Part shown: in pieces, positions 16,899 through 26,392 of the stretch
Numbering within the stretch: the stretch's first letter is position 1
Layout of the letters: each line of letters starts with the position of its first letter
NCBI GenBank assembly: GCA_017478485.1
Contig: JAFVDI010000022.1
Coordinates: 1 to 54,049, forward strand
Source: Clostridiales bacterium
GTDB taxonomy: Bacteria; Bacillota; Clostridia; Saccharofermentanales; Saccharofermentanaceae
DNA length: 54,049 nt
Direction of reading: 5' to 3'
Notes under the pieces: generated by a model
The model's input: only the letters and a program-made list of their open reading frames with translations
What the model was told of the DNA's origin: nothing
The model's database searches: none
Translations under genes and position numbers: made by a program

Positions 16899-18329
16899 TT
16901 AGAGCATGTTCGCTCTTCTCGTTGATTCGTTTCTGCGCCGTTTTATGATGTTGGCCCGGAAGATGAGCGCGATCACTATGACTATAAGTATCATTCCCGA
17001 CAGGATCGCAAAGGTAATGAGCACGCGTCTTACGTCGGTCAGGTGAGTCTTTTTCTTCGGGTTGATCTCGATGACGCCGGCTTTTTGTTCTATCTTTACG
17101 ACGACTTTGCCTACAACGTAAGTCTTGTCAGAATAGACTTTGCAAAGCGGGATCTCGAGGGTCTGTTCTTCGGCCATCGAATCTATCGTCGTCTTTGAAA
17201 GGTCGATCTTATTTGTGCTTCCGAGCTGTGCTCTGCTTGATGTCGTGGTGACATAGGAGGTGAGGGCGGTCTTCATCTCGGAGATGTAGAGGTTAGTCTC
17301 TGACATCAGCCTGACCATCTGGTTCCTTGTGTCGTTCAGGATCGGCGTGAATTCCGATTCGGTTATCGGAACGGTGGTGAAAGCCGTGTAACCGTAGTCA
17401 AAAAGCTTGATCATGTCCCTGTATCTGGATGTGGATGAGCCTGCATTGAAAAGAACGCCTATGAGAACGCGGTCGTCTTTCTTGGCGGCAGCGCAGAGCG
17501 TGTTTCCTGCGGAATCCGTATATCCTGTCTTTCCGCCGACATAGTAATCGTACTTGAAATCAGCGGTGCTGATGAATCTGCTGGAATTGGTAAGTTCTCT
17601 TGTGCTTGAGTACTTGTTTGTGGCACTGATCTTGTATGTGTAGGTCTTGGCGATCTTGGAATAATCCGTGTTCGTTACGGCTTCCTGAAGGATAAGGCTC
17701 AGGTCGTATGCCGTTGTAAGGTTATCAGGCTTGGCGTAGCCGAAGCTTGAAGTGAAATGAGTGTTCCTGCAGCCGAGTTCTTCGGCCTTCTCGTTCATTA
17801 TCTTGCAAAATTCAGCCTCAGTGCCTGCCATATGCATTCCAAGGACTATACAGCAGTCGTTGGCGGACTTTAATACTGAAGCATAGACAAGATCCCTGAC
17901 GGTGATCTCTTCGCCTTCCTGAAGACCGAGACGTACATAGTCCTTTTCGAGAGCGTTTATCTCTTTAGCCATTGCCGAGTTGACCGTTATTACGGTATTC
18001 ATGTCCAGACGCTCCAAAGCAAGGAGGATGGTCATTACCTTGGTCATCGAAGCAGGTTCCTTCTGTGTCTCGTAGTCCTTGCCGAGAAGGATGGCACCGC
18101 TTGTTGCATCGTAGAGTATATATGCTGCAGCGTTTATCTGCGGCCAGTTATCGTGTTTCTCGTTCAAGAGATCGGTCTGCTGCTCATTCTGTGTGATGAC
18201 GCCGTCATCGGGGTTATCCGGGTAGACGTCGTCAGCTGCGACATATCCCGGAAACAGGGCAAGAGCAAAGACTCCGGCGAAAATGGCGGAGCCGATCATT
18301 TTTAAGGTTTTCTTTATAAATCCTGACAT
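16899..18329 (-). CDS. D-alanyl-D-alanine carboxypeptidase (penicillin-binding protein 5/DacF type)
   Basis: 476 residues. The signal sequence is at about 1-32. The serine-peptidase S11 motifs are SMTK (94-97), SAN (154-156) and KTG (266-268), all intact. A linker and C-terminal beta domain follow, then a membrane helix (ITFAILSGMILIVIVIALIF) and a basic end. It trims the last D-alanine from peptidoglycan stem peptides at the outer membrane face. The frame opens 26 codons further upstream, but the ATG at 18329 has a GAGGGA ribosome site and gives a correct signal peptide. Most DacA proteins end in an amphipathic helix; a true membrane helix here is a known variant. The gene is transcribed alone from 18361-18388. 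Confidence 0.88.
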   Translation of the reverse strand: MSGFIKKTLKMIGSAIFAGVFALALFPGYVAADDVYPDNPDDGVITQNEQQTDLLNEKHDNWPQINAAAYILYDATSGAILLGKDYETQKEPASMTKVMTILLALERLDMNTVITVNSAMAKEINALEKDYVRLGLQEGEEITVRDLVYASVLKSANDCCIVLGMHMAGTEAEFCKIMNEKAEELGCRNTHFTSSFGYAKPDNLTTAYDLSLILQEAVTNTDYSKIAKTYTYKISATNKYSSTRELTNSSRFISTADFKYDYYVGGKTGYTDSAGNTLCAAAKKDDRVLIGVLFNAGSSTSRYRDMIKLFDYGYTAFTTVPITESEFTPILNDTRNQMVRLMSETNLYISEMKTALTSYVTTTSSRAQLGSTNKIDLSKTTIDSMAEEQTLEIPLCKVYSDKTYVVGKVVVKIEQKAGVIEINPKKKTHLTDVRRVLITFAILSGMILIVIVIALIFRANIIKRRRNESTRRANML

Positions 18330-18360
18330 TATTGTCCCTCTATGCAATTTTAACTCGTAT

Positions 18361-18388
18361 ATTCTATATCTTAATTTAAAAAATACAA
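18361..18388 (-). promoter_or_regulatory. Promoter of the D,D-carboxypeptidase gene
   Basis: Read on the minus strand: TTGTAT (18388-18383), a 16-nt spacer and TAGAAT (18366-18361), about 32 nt before the start codon. The divergent miaB gene has a TATAAT at 18416-18421 but no clear -35 box. Confidence 0.5.
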
Positions 18389-18450
18389 ATTTATTCTTCT
18401 TGGGCATTTTTCTTGTATAATTAGCAGGGAAAAATTTATGAGGTTGTTAA

Positions 18451-19932
18451 ATGAGCATAATCAGGGTAGACAATTCCGAGAAAACAGAGTTTGACAAAGC
18501 CATTGAAGAGCTTAAGGGGTATTTTTCGGATCTTTCAAAGAGCAAGGGGCGTCCTGCGACATATAATCTTCTAACATACGGATGTCAGCTGAACGAATCC
18601 GACAGCGAGAAGCTGGCCGGAATGCTTCAGTCCATGGGCCTCGAAAAGATCGAAGGAAGCGGCGAGCTTGCCGCAGCAGACGTGGTCGTCATGAATACGT
18701 GTTCCGTAAGGGAAAACGCCGACAAACACCTTTTCGGAAATCTAGGAGTATTTAAGAGTTTCAGGAGCAGCGGCGAGAATTCGATAATCGCGGTTTGCGG
18801 TTGTATGATGAAAGTACCGGAGAACGTGGAGAAGATCAGAAGATCCTATCCTTATGTCAATCTGGTGTTCGATCCCCAGCAGCTGCACAGGTTTCCGATC
18901 CTTCTGCGTGATGCTGTAAGCATGCATAAGCGTTCAGTCAGTATCTGCGGCGAGGATTATATTGCCGAAGACAGTTATTTCCCGATAGAAAGAGAGAGGA
19001 AGTTCAGGGCTCTGGTGCCCATCATGTACGGATGCAATAATTTCTGCACATACTGCATAGTCCCGTATGCAAGGGGAAGAGAGCGTTCCAGAAGTTTTTC
19101 AGAGATAATGAAGGAACTCGAGGACCTTGCCTCAAAAGGCTACAGGGAAGTCATGCTCCTCGGCCAGAACGTCAACTCCTACGGCAAGGGCAACGATGAC
19201 GGGAAGACTTTTGCCGATATCCTTGAAGAAGCATCCAAGATATCGGAGTTTTCCAGGATCAGGTTCATGTCATCCCACCCCAAGGATCTTTCTGACAGGG
19301 TCATTGATATCATGGCTGACCGTCCTAACGTCGAAAAGCATCTTCATCTGGCTTTGCAGTCCGGATCTGATGTCGTTCTTAAGCGCATGAACAGGCCCTA
19401 CACGGCTGAAGGATATTTGAGGATCGCTGATTATTTCAGGGAAAGGGTAAAGGGAGGATCTCTTACCACCGACATCATCGTCGGCTTCCCGGGAGAAACG
19501 GAAGAAGATTTCGTAAAGACCCTCGAGGTGTGCTCGCGTGCTGCTTTCGATGCGGCATTTACATTCCAGTATTCGATCAGACCCGGTACGAAGGCTGCGG
19601 AATTCCCTGACCAGATCCCTGCTGATGTGGTTACCGAAAGATTCGGAAGACTTACCGAACTTACTAATTCTCTTACCGAGCAGTCCTGCAAGAGACTTGT
19701 CGGCAGGAAAGAGGAGATACTGATCGAAGGAATAAGCAAAGCCGGCGGCGGAGTCTATTCCGGAAGGACCATTACCAATCACCTTGTTAATTTCACTATT
19801 CCCGATGAGATCAAAGCTCAGGCGGGTTTCTGCGAAGATTCCCTGGAGGGCCGCCTTTGCAGTGTTGATATTCAGTATGCCAGACCTTATTCGGTCGACG
19901 GCGTGATGGAGCGTTTTACTGATGGAAAATAA
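18451..19932 (+). CDS. miaB: tRNA-2-methylthio-N6-dimethylallyladenosine synthase MiaB
   Basis: 493 residues. A radical-SAM methylthiotransferase that adds a methylthio group to i6A37 in tRNAs reading UNN codons. The N-terminal UPF0004 domain has three cluster cysteines (about C45, C84, C118). The radical-SAM motif CNNFCTYC supplies C195, C199 and C202, followed by the MiaB signature YARGRERSR. A TRAM domain closes the protein. GAGG sits about 8 nt before the ATG. It starts an operon miaB-mutS-mutL-miaA; its end overlaps mutS by 11 nt. The two tRNA-A37 enzymes MiaB and MiaA thus flank the mismatch-repair pair. Confidence 0.95.
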   Translation: MSIIRVDNSEKTEFDKAIEELKGYFSDLSKSKGRPATYNLLTYGCQLNESDSEKLAGMLQSMGLEKIEGSGELAAADVVVMNTCSVRENADKHLFGNLGVFKSFRSSGENSIIAVCGCMMKVPENVEKIRRSYPYVNLVFDPQQLHRFPILLRDAVSMHKRSVSICGEDYIAEDSYFPIERERKFRALVPIMYGCNNFCTYCIVPYARGRERSRSFSEIMKELEDLASKGYREVMLLGQNVNSYGKGNDDGKTFADILEEASKISEFSRIRFMSSHPKDLSDRVIDIMADRPNVEKHLHLALQSGSDVVLKRMNRPYTAEGYLRIADYFRERVKGGSLTTDIIVGFPGETEEDFVKTLEVCSRAAFDAAFTFQYSIRPGTKAAEFPDQIPADVVTERFGRLTELTNSLTEQSCKRLVGRKEEILIEGISKAGGGVYSGRTITNHLVNFTIPDEIKAQAGFCEDSLEGRLCSVDIQYARPYSVDGVMERFTDGK

Positions 19933-22615
19933 TGACGGGCTTTTAAGACTTGCTGACATGAAGATCGAAGATCTTTCTCCGATGATGCAGCATTATGTCG
20001 AGATGAAGAAACAGGCGGGCGATGCTTTCCTGTTCTACAGGCTCGGCGACTTCTACGAGATGTTCTTCGACGATGCCATTGAAGGCGCAAAGATACTGGA
20101 ACTCGTACTTACAAGAAGAGACTGCGGAAACGGAATGAGAGCGCCTATGTGCGGCATCCCTTTTCATGCATATCAGACTTATGCCGACAGGCTGGTAAGC
20201 GAGGGTAGGAAAGTAGCCATCTGCGAACAGCTTGAAGATCCCGCTCTCGCAAAAGGACTCGTTAAGCGCGGGCTTATCAGGATACTCACGCCCGGTACGG
20301 TTACTGATGCGCTGGACGACAGGAAGAATAACTATCTAATGAGTATCTGCTGCATCGGTTCGCAGTACGGCGTTGCCTGTGCCGACATCTCTACTGGCGA
20401 CTTTGATGCCACACAGCTTACGCTTCCCGATAACAGTGAGCATCTCATAAATCTTGTCAGCAGATATCAGCCTTCAGAGATCATATGCAATCCGGCATTT
20501 ACTGACACCATATGCTGCCAGACGATAAAGACCGGAACGAATATCGTTATTACCGTAAGAAACGACCGTGATTTTGCAAGAGACAGCGTTGATAAATCTG
20601 AGATACGTCCTGATAACCTCAAGCTCTTCAGCGATCCGTCGCTGCTCATATCTTCATGCGGAGCGCTTATACTTTATGCAGCCGAAACACAGACGGAAAA
20701 GGTTAAGCATCTGAGGGATATCCACTGCTTTAAGATCTCTGATTCGATGGAACTCGATCATGCAACGAGGACGAATCTGGAACTTACGCAGACCATAAGA
20801 GGAAAGACCAAGAGAGGTTCGCTCCTCTGGGCCATAGACAGAACGAAGACTGCCATGGGCGGAAGACTTCTGCGCAAGTGGATCGAAGAACCGCTCATAT
20901 CGGTCAAAGAGATCAATAAGCGTCTTGATGCCGTTGAGGAAGCCAAGGACAAATACATTGCAAGGCAGGAGATCATTGAGAGCCTTACGGGCCTTTATGA
21001 TATCGAGCGTCTGGCAGGCAAGGTCTCTCTCGGAACATGCAACGCCAGAGATCTTCTTTCGCTTCGTAATTCTCTTGCTAAGCTCCCGTTCGTAAAAGAA
21101 CGCGTATCGTCTTTTGCCAAGGGCGTTTTCACGGATATCAACAAGCTTCTCGATCCCATGGAGGATATCTATGAGATCCTTGATGCCGGTATTGCAGAGG
21201 AACCTCCCATATCAGTTAAGGAAGGCGGCATAATCAAACGCGGTTATTCCGCAGAATGCGACGAGCTCAATGACATCGCCTCTAATGCTAAGGAATATAT
21301 CCTTAAGCTTGAATCCGGCGAACGTGAGAGAACGGGCATCAAGACACTCAAGATCAGTTACAACAAGGTCTTCGGTTACTATATCGACATTCCAAAGAGC
21401 CAGTCTGATAAAGTCCCGGAGGAATATGAGCGCAAGCAGACTCTCGTAAATAACGAAAGATACATCACGCCTCAGATCAAAGAACTTGAAGAGAAGATAG
21501 TGTCCGCATCAGGCAGACGCGTAGCCCTTGAATATGAACTTTTCACGCAGATCAGGGACAAAGTCTTCGCCGAGTCTAAAAGACTCTTCGGAACGGCATC
21601 TGCGGTTGCAATGACTGACTGCGTTACGGCACTTGCCGAACTTGCTGAGAGCGAGAATTACGTAAGACCTGTCGTTGATATGTCTGAAGACATAGAGATC
21701 AAGGCGGGAAGACATCCCGTAGTCGAGAAGATGATGGCTTCGGAGGGCAGTGCGTTTGTCCCTAACGACATACTTCTCGACAGCGAAAAGAGACTCATGG
21801 TGCTGACGGGCCCCAACATGGCCGGTAAATCAACATACATGAGACAGACGGCTCTCATCGTTCTCATGGCGCAGATCGGTTCTTTCGTACCGGCTGATTC
21901 AGCAAGGATCGGTCTTGTAGATCACATCTTCACGAGGATCGGTGCTTCGGATGACATATCCACCGGACAGTCAACGTTCATGGTCGAGATGAAGGAAATG
22001 TCCTACATCCTCAAGAACGCGACAAGACGAAGCCTGCTCCTGCTCGATGAGGTAGGACGAGGCACCAGCACCTATGACGGCCTTTCCATTGCATGGGCAT
22101 CGATCGAATACATCGTCGACCCGGGCGTTCTTTATGCAAGGACCGTTTTCGCAACGCACTATCACGAACTTAACCAGATGGAACGCCTTAACCGCGGCGT
22201 CTTTAACTGCCATGTTGAAGTCAGCGAAAACGACGGCACGGTAAAGTTCCTTCACAAGATCTCAAAAGGCGGAACCTCTGACAGCTACGGCATTGAAGTT
22301 GCACGTCTTGCAGGTGTTCCCGATGACGTATTGAAGCGTTCCAAGTCGATACTTTCAGAACTTGAGAGAATAGGCAAGTTTAAGGTAATGGGCAACGTTG
22401 AGGAGACTCCGGGAGGCGGAACGCAGCTTTCCTCCGCAGCCATGCCCGGACAGGAATCTTTCTTCAATCCCGAGAGCGTGCTTTACCAGAAGGAAGACAA
22501 GCTCAGGGCAATGATCAGGGACCTCGACGTTTCAAGGCTCACACCGATCGAAGCCATGAACATACTTTATGAATTGAACACGATGGTCAAGGGAGAAGAC
22601 GATGGGCAGGATTAA
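19922..22615 (+). CDS. mutS: DNA mismatch repair protein MutS
   Basis: 897 residues, normal for MutS1. The mismatch-binding motif is FYRLGDFYEMFFDDA (phenylalanine wedge and glutamate) near residue 39-53. The Walker A is GPNMAGKST (about 630) and the Walker B region LLLDEVGRGTSTYDG (about 704). It recognises mismatches and recruits MutL. The start ATG lies within the end of miaB (11-nt overlap) with GATGGAG upstream; a second ATG 12 codons later has no better site. The stop overlaps mutL by 14 nt. Confidence 0.96.
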   Translation: MENNDGLLRLADMKIEDLSPMMQHYVEMKKQAGDAFLFYRLGDFYEMFFDDAIEGAKILELVLTRRDCGNGMRAPMCGIPFHAYQTYADRLVSEGRKVAICEQLEDPALAKGLVKRGLIRILTPGTVTDALDDRKNNYLMSICCIGSQYGVACADISTGDFDATQLTLPDNSEHLINLVSRYQPSEIICNPAFTDTICCQTIKTGTNIVITVRNDRDFARDSVDKSEIRPDNLKLFSDPSLLISSCGALILYAAETQTEKVKHLRDIHCFKISDSMELDHATRTNLELTQTIRGKTKRGSLLWAIDRTKTAMGGRLLRKWIEEPLISVKEINKRLDAVEEAKDKYIARQEIIESLTGLYDIERLAGKVSLGTCNARDLLSLRNSLAKLPFVKERVSSFAKGVFTDINKLLDPMEDIYEILDAGIAEEPPISVKEGGIIKRGYSAECDELNDIASNAKEYILKLESGERERTGIKTLKISYNKVFGYYIDIPKSQSDKVPEEYERKQTLVNNERYITPQIKELEEKIVSASGRRVALEYELFTQIRDKVFAESKRLFGTASAVAMTDCVTALAELAESENYVRPVVDMSEDIEIKAGRHPVVEKMMASEGSAFVPNDILLDSEKRLMVLTGPNMAGKSTYMRQTALIVLMAQIGSFVPADSARIGLVDHIFTRIGASDDISTGQSTFMVEMKEMSYILKNATRRSLLLLDEVGRGTSTYDGLSIAWASIEYIVDPGVLYARTVFATHYHELNQMERLNRGVFNCHVEVSENDGTVKFLHKISKGGTSDSYGIEVARLAGVPDDVLKRSKSILSELERIGKFKVMGNVEETPGGGTQLSSAAMPGQESFFNPESVLYQKEDKLRAMIRDLDVSRLTPIEAMNILYELNTMVKGEDDGQD

Positions 22616-24536
22616 CGTTCTCGACAGCCGCACCGCAAATGCAATCAAGGCAGGAGAAGTAATAGAGAGACCTGTATCTGTCGTAAAGGAACTTCTTGAT
22701 AACGCTGTTGATTCAGGCGCAAACAGGATCAAGATCGAGTTCGCAGGCGGCGGCATTTCACTCATCAGGGTTACCGACAACGGATGCGGAATGGACAGGG
22801 AAGATGCGGAAAAGGCTTTCCTTATCCATGCGACTTCCAAGCTTAAGAAAATTGAAGATCTCTACGATCTTTCGACAATGGGTTTCAGAGGCGAAGCCCT
22901 TGCATCCATCGTTTCATGTGCAGATGTCACTCTTACCACTTCGCAGAGCGATGATGAGACCGGTACCAGAGTTGCATATGAGGACGGAAGCCTTAAGGAT
23001 GTTTCCGATGCAAGCGCTCCGCAGGGCACCTGTGTTGAAGTCAGGAATCTCTTCAAGAACATTCCTGCAAGATACAAGTTCCTTAAGAAGGATTCCACAG
23101 AGGGAATGTATATCACGGGACTGGTCGAAAAGCTCTGCATAATCAATCCTCAGATCTCGATAAAACTCATCAAAGACGGTGCGGTGCAGTTTACTACACC
23201 GGGTACCGGCGATGTAAAAGATGCGGTCTATGCCGTTTACGGAAAAGAGACCGCAAACAATCTCGTTCCAGTTAAGTATGAGATGGACGGTATGAGGATC
23301 GAAGGTTTTACCGGAATTCCCCGTTTCGTAAGAGGCAACAGGGGTCTTCAGTGCGTCTATGTCAACGACAGGCTCATTCACAGCAAGAGCATTTCTGCGG
23401 CAATCGATGAAGCGTACAAGAATGCGGTAATGAAGAACAAATTTCCCATATGTTTCCTCATGATCTATTGTGCTCCCGGAAACGTAGACGTAAACGTTCA
23501 CCCGCAGAAAGCTGAGGTCAAGTTCTCATCTGACAGCGACGTCTTCAGACTTGTATATCACGGCATCAGGGAAGCGATTACATCTTCAGGAACTGCAGGC
23601 GGAGATTTCAAGGGAATCGCATCCGGTGAAAACATTGAGATAGAAACTCATGAAGAGACCAAAGTTGCCGCGGAAAACAGGCAGCTTCGCTATGATGTCA
23701 GCGCAGGCGGAAAGCTTTCCTCATCGCATAAACTGAGGAGCGCTGCTGCTCCGGCAGTTCCCGCATCAGGCGATGCAGCTTCCGCAAATGAACTGCTGAA
23801 GATACTTTCAGGTTTTAAGCCCGATGCTTCTGTGATGGCAGATAACGGCAGTGAAAAGGAAACGGCAAAACCTGTTGTTGAAGTCCCGGAAGAACCTTTG
23901 ACGATCGCTCCCGTAACTCCTGAAGAGATCCGGAAAGCCGAGACTGACATCGATAAGATCGCTGGCGCAAGATTTACAGGCATCCTGTTTAACACATACA
24001 TAATCCTTCAGACAACCGAAGAGTGCTATTTCGTTGATCAGCATGCGGCACATGAGAGAGTCCTCTATGAGGAATTCATGGCGAAAAAGGCACCCGGAAA
24101 GAATGTCCCGCCGACAGAACACATGCTGGTCCCTTCGATCCTTAACGTGTCTGCGTCAGATTATGCGTTTATCGAAGGCGCACTCGATAAGTTTACCGAG
24201 AACGGATTTGAGATAGAACTTTTGGGTGACAGGGAGATCGCTTTAAGAGCGGTTCCGATGGGAAGCTCTAACAAGGCTTCTGAAATGTTTTCAGAGATAC
24301 TCACGGATCTTAAGCGTGACAATCCCGCGAAGACAGACATATGGTACAGCCTTATCCAGACGACAGCCTGCAAGGCTGCGATAAGGGCAGGAGACGTTAT
24401 CACTCAGGAGCAGGCTGAGTCTCTCATCGACAAGCTTACAAAACTCGAGGATCCTTATCATTGCGCTCACGGAAGGCCAACATTCTTCTGTGTTTCACGC
24501 AGGGATTTCGAGAAGAATTTCAAAAGGATTGTCTAA
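22602..24536 (+). CDS. mutL: DNA mismatch repair endonuclease MutL
   Basis: 644 residues. The N-terminal GHKL ATPase has ELLDNAVDSGA, DNGCGM and GFRGEALASI. A Ser/Pro/Ala-rich linker (about 340-440) follows. The C-terminal domain carries DQHAAHERVLYEE, the metal-binding DQHA(X)2E(X)4E motif, near residue 478 and CAHGRPTFF near the end, so this MutL should nick DNA itself, as in organisms without MutH. It begins inside mutS and is followed 9 nt later by miaA. Confidence 0.95.
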   Translation: MGRINVLDSRTANAIKAGEVIERPVSVVKELLDNAVDSGANRIKIEFAGGGISLIRVTDNGCGMDREDAEKAFLIHATSKLKKIEDLYDLSTMGFRGEALASIVSCADVTLTTSQSDDETGTRVAYEDGSLKDVSDASAPQGTCVEVRNLFKNIPARYKFLKKDSTEGMYITGLVEKLCIINPQISIKLIKDGAVQFTTPGTGDVKDAVYAVYGKETANNLVPVKYEMDGMRIEGFTGIPRFVRGNRGLQCVYVNDRLIHSKSISAAIDEAYKNAVMKNKFPICFLMIYCAPGNVDVNVHPQKAEVKFSSDSDVFRLVYHGIREAITSSGTAGGDFKGIASGENIEIETHEETKVAAENRQLRYDVSAGGKLSSSHKLRSAAAPAVPASGDAASANELLKILSGFKPDASVMADNGSEKETAKPVVEVPEEPLTIAPVTPEEIRKAETDIDKIAGARFTGILFNTYIILQTTEECYFVDQHAAHERVLYEEFMAKKAPGKNVPPTEHMLVPSILNVSASDYAFIEGALDKFTENGFEIELLGDREIALRAVPMGSSNKASEMFSEILTDLKRDNPAKTDIWYSLIQTTACKAAIRAGDVITQEQAESLIDKLTKLEDPYHCAHGRPTFFCVSRRDFEKNFKRIV

Positions 24537-24545
24537 GGCTTTTCA

Positions 24546-25502
24546 ATGATCGATCCGGGACCTTATTTAGGCAAATACAGTTTTATTCCGATAGTTACGG
24601 GCCCGACTGCAAGCGGCAAGAGCGCCGTTGCGATCGAACTATGCCGTCTTTGCGGCGGTGAACTCGTATCCGCTGATTCGATGCAGATCTATAAAGGTCT
24701 TGATATCGGTACCGCGAAGGATTCTGCTGAGGAACTTGCCGAGATCCCTCACCACATGACGGATATCGTGGAACCGGGAGACAGGTTCTCTGTCTTTGAT
24801 TATGTGACCATGACAGAGAAAGTATTTTCCGATATCTTGAGCAGGGGAAAGCTTCCCGTGGTATGCGGCGGAACGGGTCAGTACATATCGTCTCTTCTTT
24901 ACGGAATAGATTACGGCAATGAAGAAGGGATCGACATCGCTGACTCTGAAGAATACTATCAGTCAATTCTTGAAAAAGAGGGAAGAGACGCTCTTTATGA
25001 GATCCTTAAGAAGGAAGATCCCGAAGCGGCTTTGCTCATTCACCCAAACAATACAAGGCGCGTCATCAGAGCGCTTGCGGTAAAGAGAGCGTCAGGCGTC
25101 AGCTTCTCTGAGAAGAACAAAAAGTCCAAGACTGCAGGTCCGTCATTCAACTTCAGGGCTTTCATGCCAGATGTCGACAGAGCGGTCTTATATGACAGGA
25201 TCAACAGAAGAGTGGACATCATGATGGAGCAGGGACTTGAAGAAGAAGCCCGGATGCTCTACGGCATTGAAAAGGCAAAAGGAACCACTTGCTTCCAGGC
25301 AATCGGATATAAAGAGTTTGGCCGGTATTTCGCAGGCGAGGAAGACATAGCGGAAACCGTATACAAGATAAAGCTCGGTTCGCGCCATTATGCCAAACGT
25401 CAGCTGACATGGTTCAGACATATGGGCGATGATATCGGGAAGATACCTTTCGGGGATGCAAAGGCTGCGGCAGAGTTGATCCTTGAACAGTGCACGATCT
25501 GA
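24546..25502 (+). CDS. miaA: tRNA dimethylallyltransferase MiaA
   Basis: 318 residues. It transfers a dimethylallyl group to A37 of tRNAs, making the substrate of MiaB. P-loop GPTASGKS is at 19-26, followed by the family motifs VSADSMQIYKGLDIGT, HHMTDIV, GGTGQYISSL, and later TCFQAIGYKE and RHYAKRQLTWF. It is the last gene of the miaB-mutSL operon; AAGG lies 8 nt before the ATG. The hfq gene that often follows miaA is absent. No clear terminator is seen in the 150 nt before lexA. Confidence 0.95.
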   Translation: MIDPGPYLGKYSFIPIVTGPTASGKSAVAIELCRLCGGELVSADSMQIYKGLDIGTAKDSAEELAEIPHHMTDIVEPGDRFSVFDYVTMTEKVFSDILSRGKLPVVCGGTGQYISSLLYGIDYGNEEGIDIADSEEYYQSILEKEGRDALYEILKKEDPEAALLIHPNNTRRVIRALAVKRASGVSFSEKNKKSKTAGPSFNFRAFMPDVDRAVLYDRINRRVDIMMEQGLEEEARMLYGIEKAKGTTCFQAIGYKEFGRYFAGEEDIAETVYKIKLGSRHYAKRQLTWFRHMGDDIGKIPFGDAKAAAELILEQCTI

Positions 25503-25652
25503 TTCCTGCTTGAAACAATCAAAGGAATTTTATACAGAGTCTCACATTTCGACACATTGGAACGATTTTCTTGAAAAGAATGTTCAGTGCCTGATAAATT
25601 AGTTGTACAACCCTTAACAACGGATTGAATCTTGATGAAAGGAGGGCTGTAA

Positions 25653-26294
25653 CTAATTAATACTGTATCTGTGCAGACCGACTACTTTGCCGAGAATCTT
25701 ACAGCCTTCCTTATTGAAGGGTATAGGTGAGTAGTTATCATTCTCAGGGAACAGGTAAGGGTTCCCGTTCTTTTTACCGAATCTTTTGACGGTTGCTTCA
25801 TCATCGATAAGTGCAGCTATAATGTCACCTTCGTCACAGAAGTTCTGCTTGCGGACAAGGATATAATCTCCGTCCAGGATATGAGCATTGATCATACTGT
25901 TACCTTTGACCTTAAGCATAAAGCACTCTGAATCGCCGATGACAGATTTGCTGACAAAGAAGCGGTCGCTGTAGTCTTCGGTAGCGAGAATGGGCACACC
26001 GGCAGTTATCTTTCCTACACAGTAGACCGGTCGGCAGTCATTCAGTTGGGTAACTTTGGGGGCGGGTTCTTCGTCATACTGCTTGATGATGATGGCTCTG
26101 CGGAGTCCGGGCCTGTATTCGATCCTTCCTTCGCTGTCCAGTTCTTTAAGGTAGGTATGGACAGAAGAAGTGGATTTCAGACCTACACCGGCACAAATGT
26201 CGCGGACGGAAGGAGATATCTGATTAACTCTGATGTAGTCGCAGATGTAGTCATAAACGCGTTCGATTGATTTGTTGTCGCTGAAACGGGCCAT
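25653..26294 (-). CDS. lexA: LexA repressor
   Basis: 213 residues. The N-terminal winged helix (about 1-70) has ISPSVRDICAGVGLKSTSSV, followed by HTYLKELDSEGRI. The self-cleavage site is A98-G99 (KITAGVPILA) and the S24 catalytic pair is S133 (GNSM) and K170. It should repress SOS genes until RecA-stimulated cleavage. The promoter (26327-26354) overlaps a perfect palindrome that is a candidate operator. It is transcribed divergently from the HTH gene at 26393. No recognisable terminator follows the stop codon. Confidence 0.92.
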   Translation of the reverse strand: MARFSDNKSIERVYDYICDYIRVNQISPSVRDICAGVGLKSTSSVHTYLKELDSEGRIEYRPGLRRAIIIKQYDEEPAPKVTQLNDCRPVYCVGKITAGVPILATEDYSDRFFVSKSVIGDSECFMLKVKGNSMINAHILDGDYILVRKQNFCDEGDIIAALIDDEATVKRFGKKNGNPYLFPENDNYSPIPFNKEGCKILGKVVGLHRYSIN

Positions 26295-26326
26295 ATTGCG
26301 CCTCCAAACATATTTTCTTTAATGCC

Positions 26327-26354
26327 ATTGTATCATTAATGGCTTGTCTGTCAA
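26327..26354 (-). promoter_or_regulatory. lexA promoter
   Basis: Read on the minus strand: perfect TTGACA (26354-26349), a 16-nt spacer and TACAAT (26332-26327). A GCCATT...AATGGC inverted repeat (26324-26343) spans the -10 region. Confidence 0.75.
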
Positions 26355-26365
26355 ACAATTGTTTG
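26352..26365. promoter_or_regulatory. Perfect palindrome, candidate LexA operator
   Basis: CAAACAATTGTTTG overlaps the -35 box of lexA and lies 27 nt before the start of the divergent gene. Its position fits a shared operator. It differs from the GAAC-N4-GTTC core known from Bacillus-type LexA sites, so the assignment is by location only. Confidence 0.5.
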
Positions 26366-26392
26366 TATGAAATGAGCTTAGAGGGATTACAA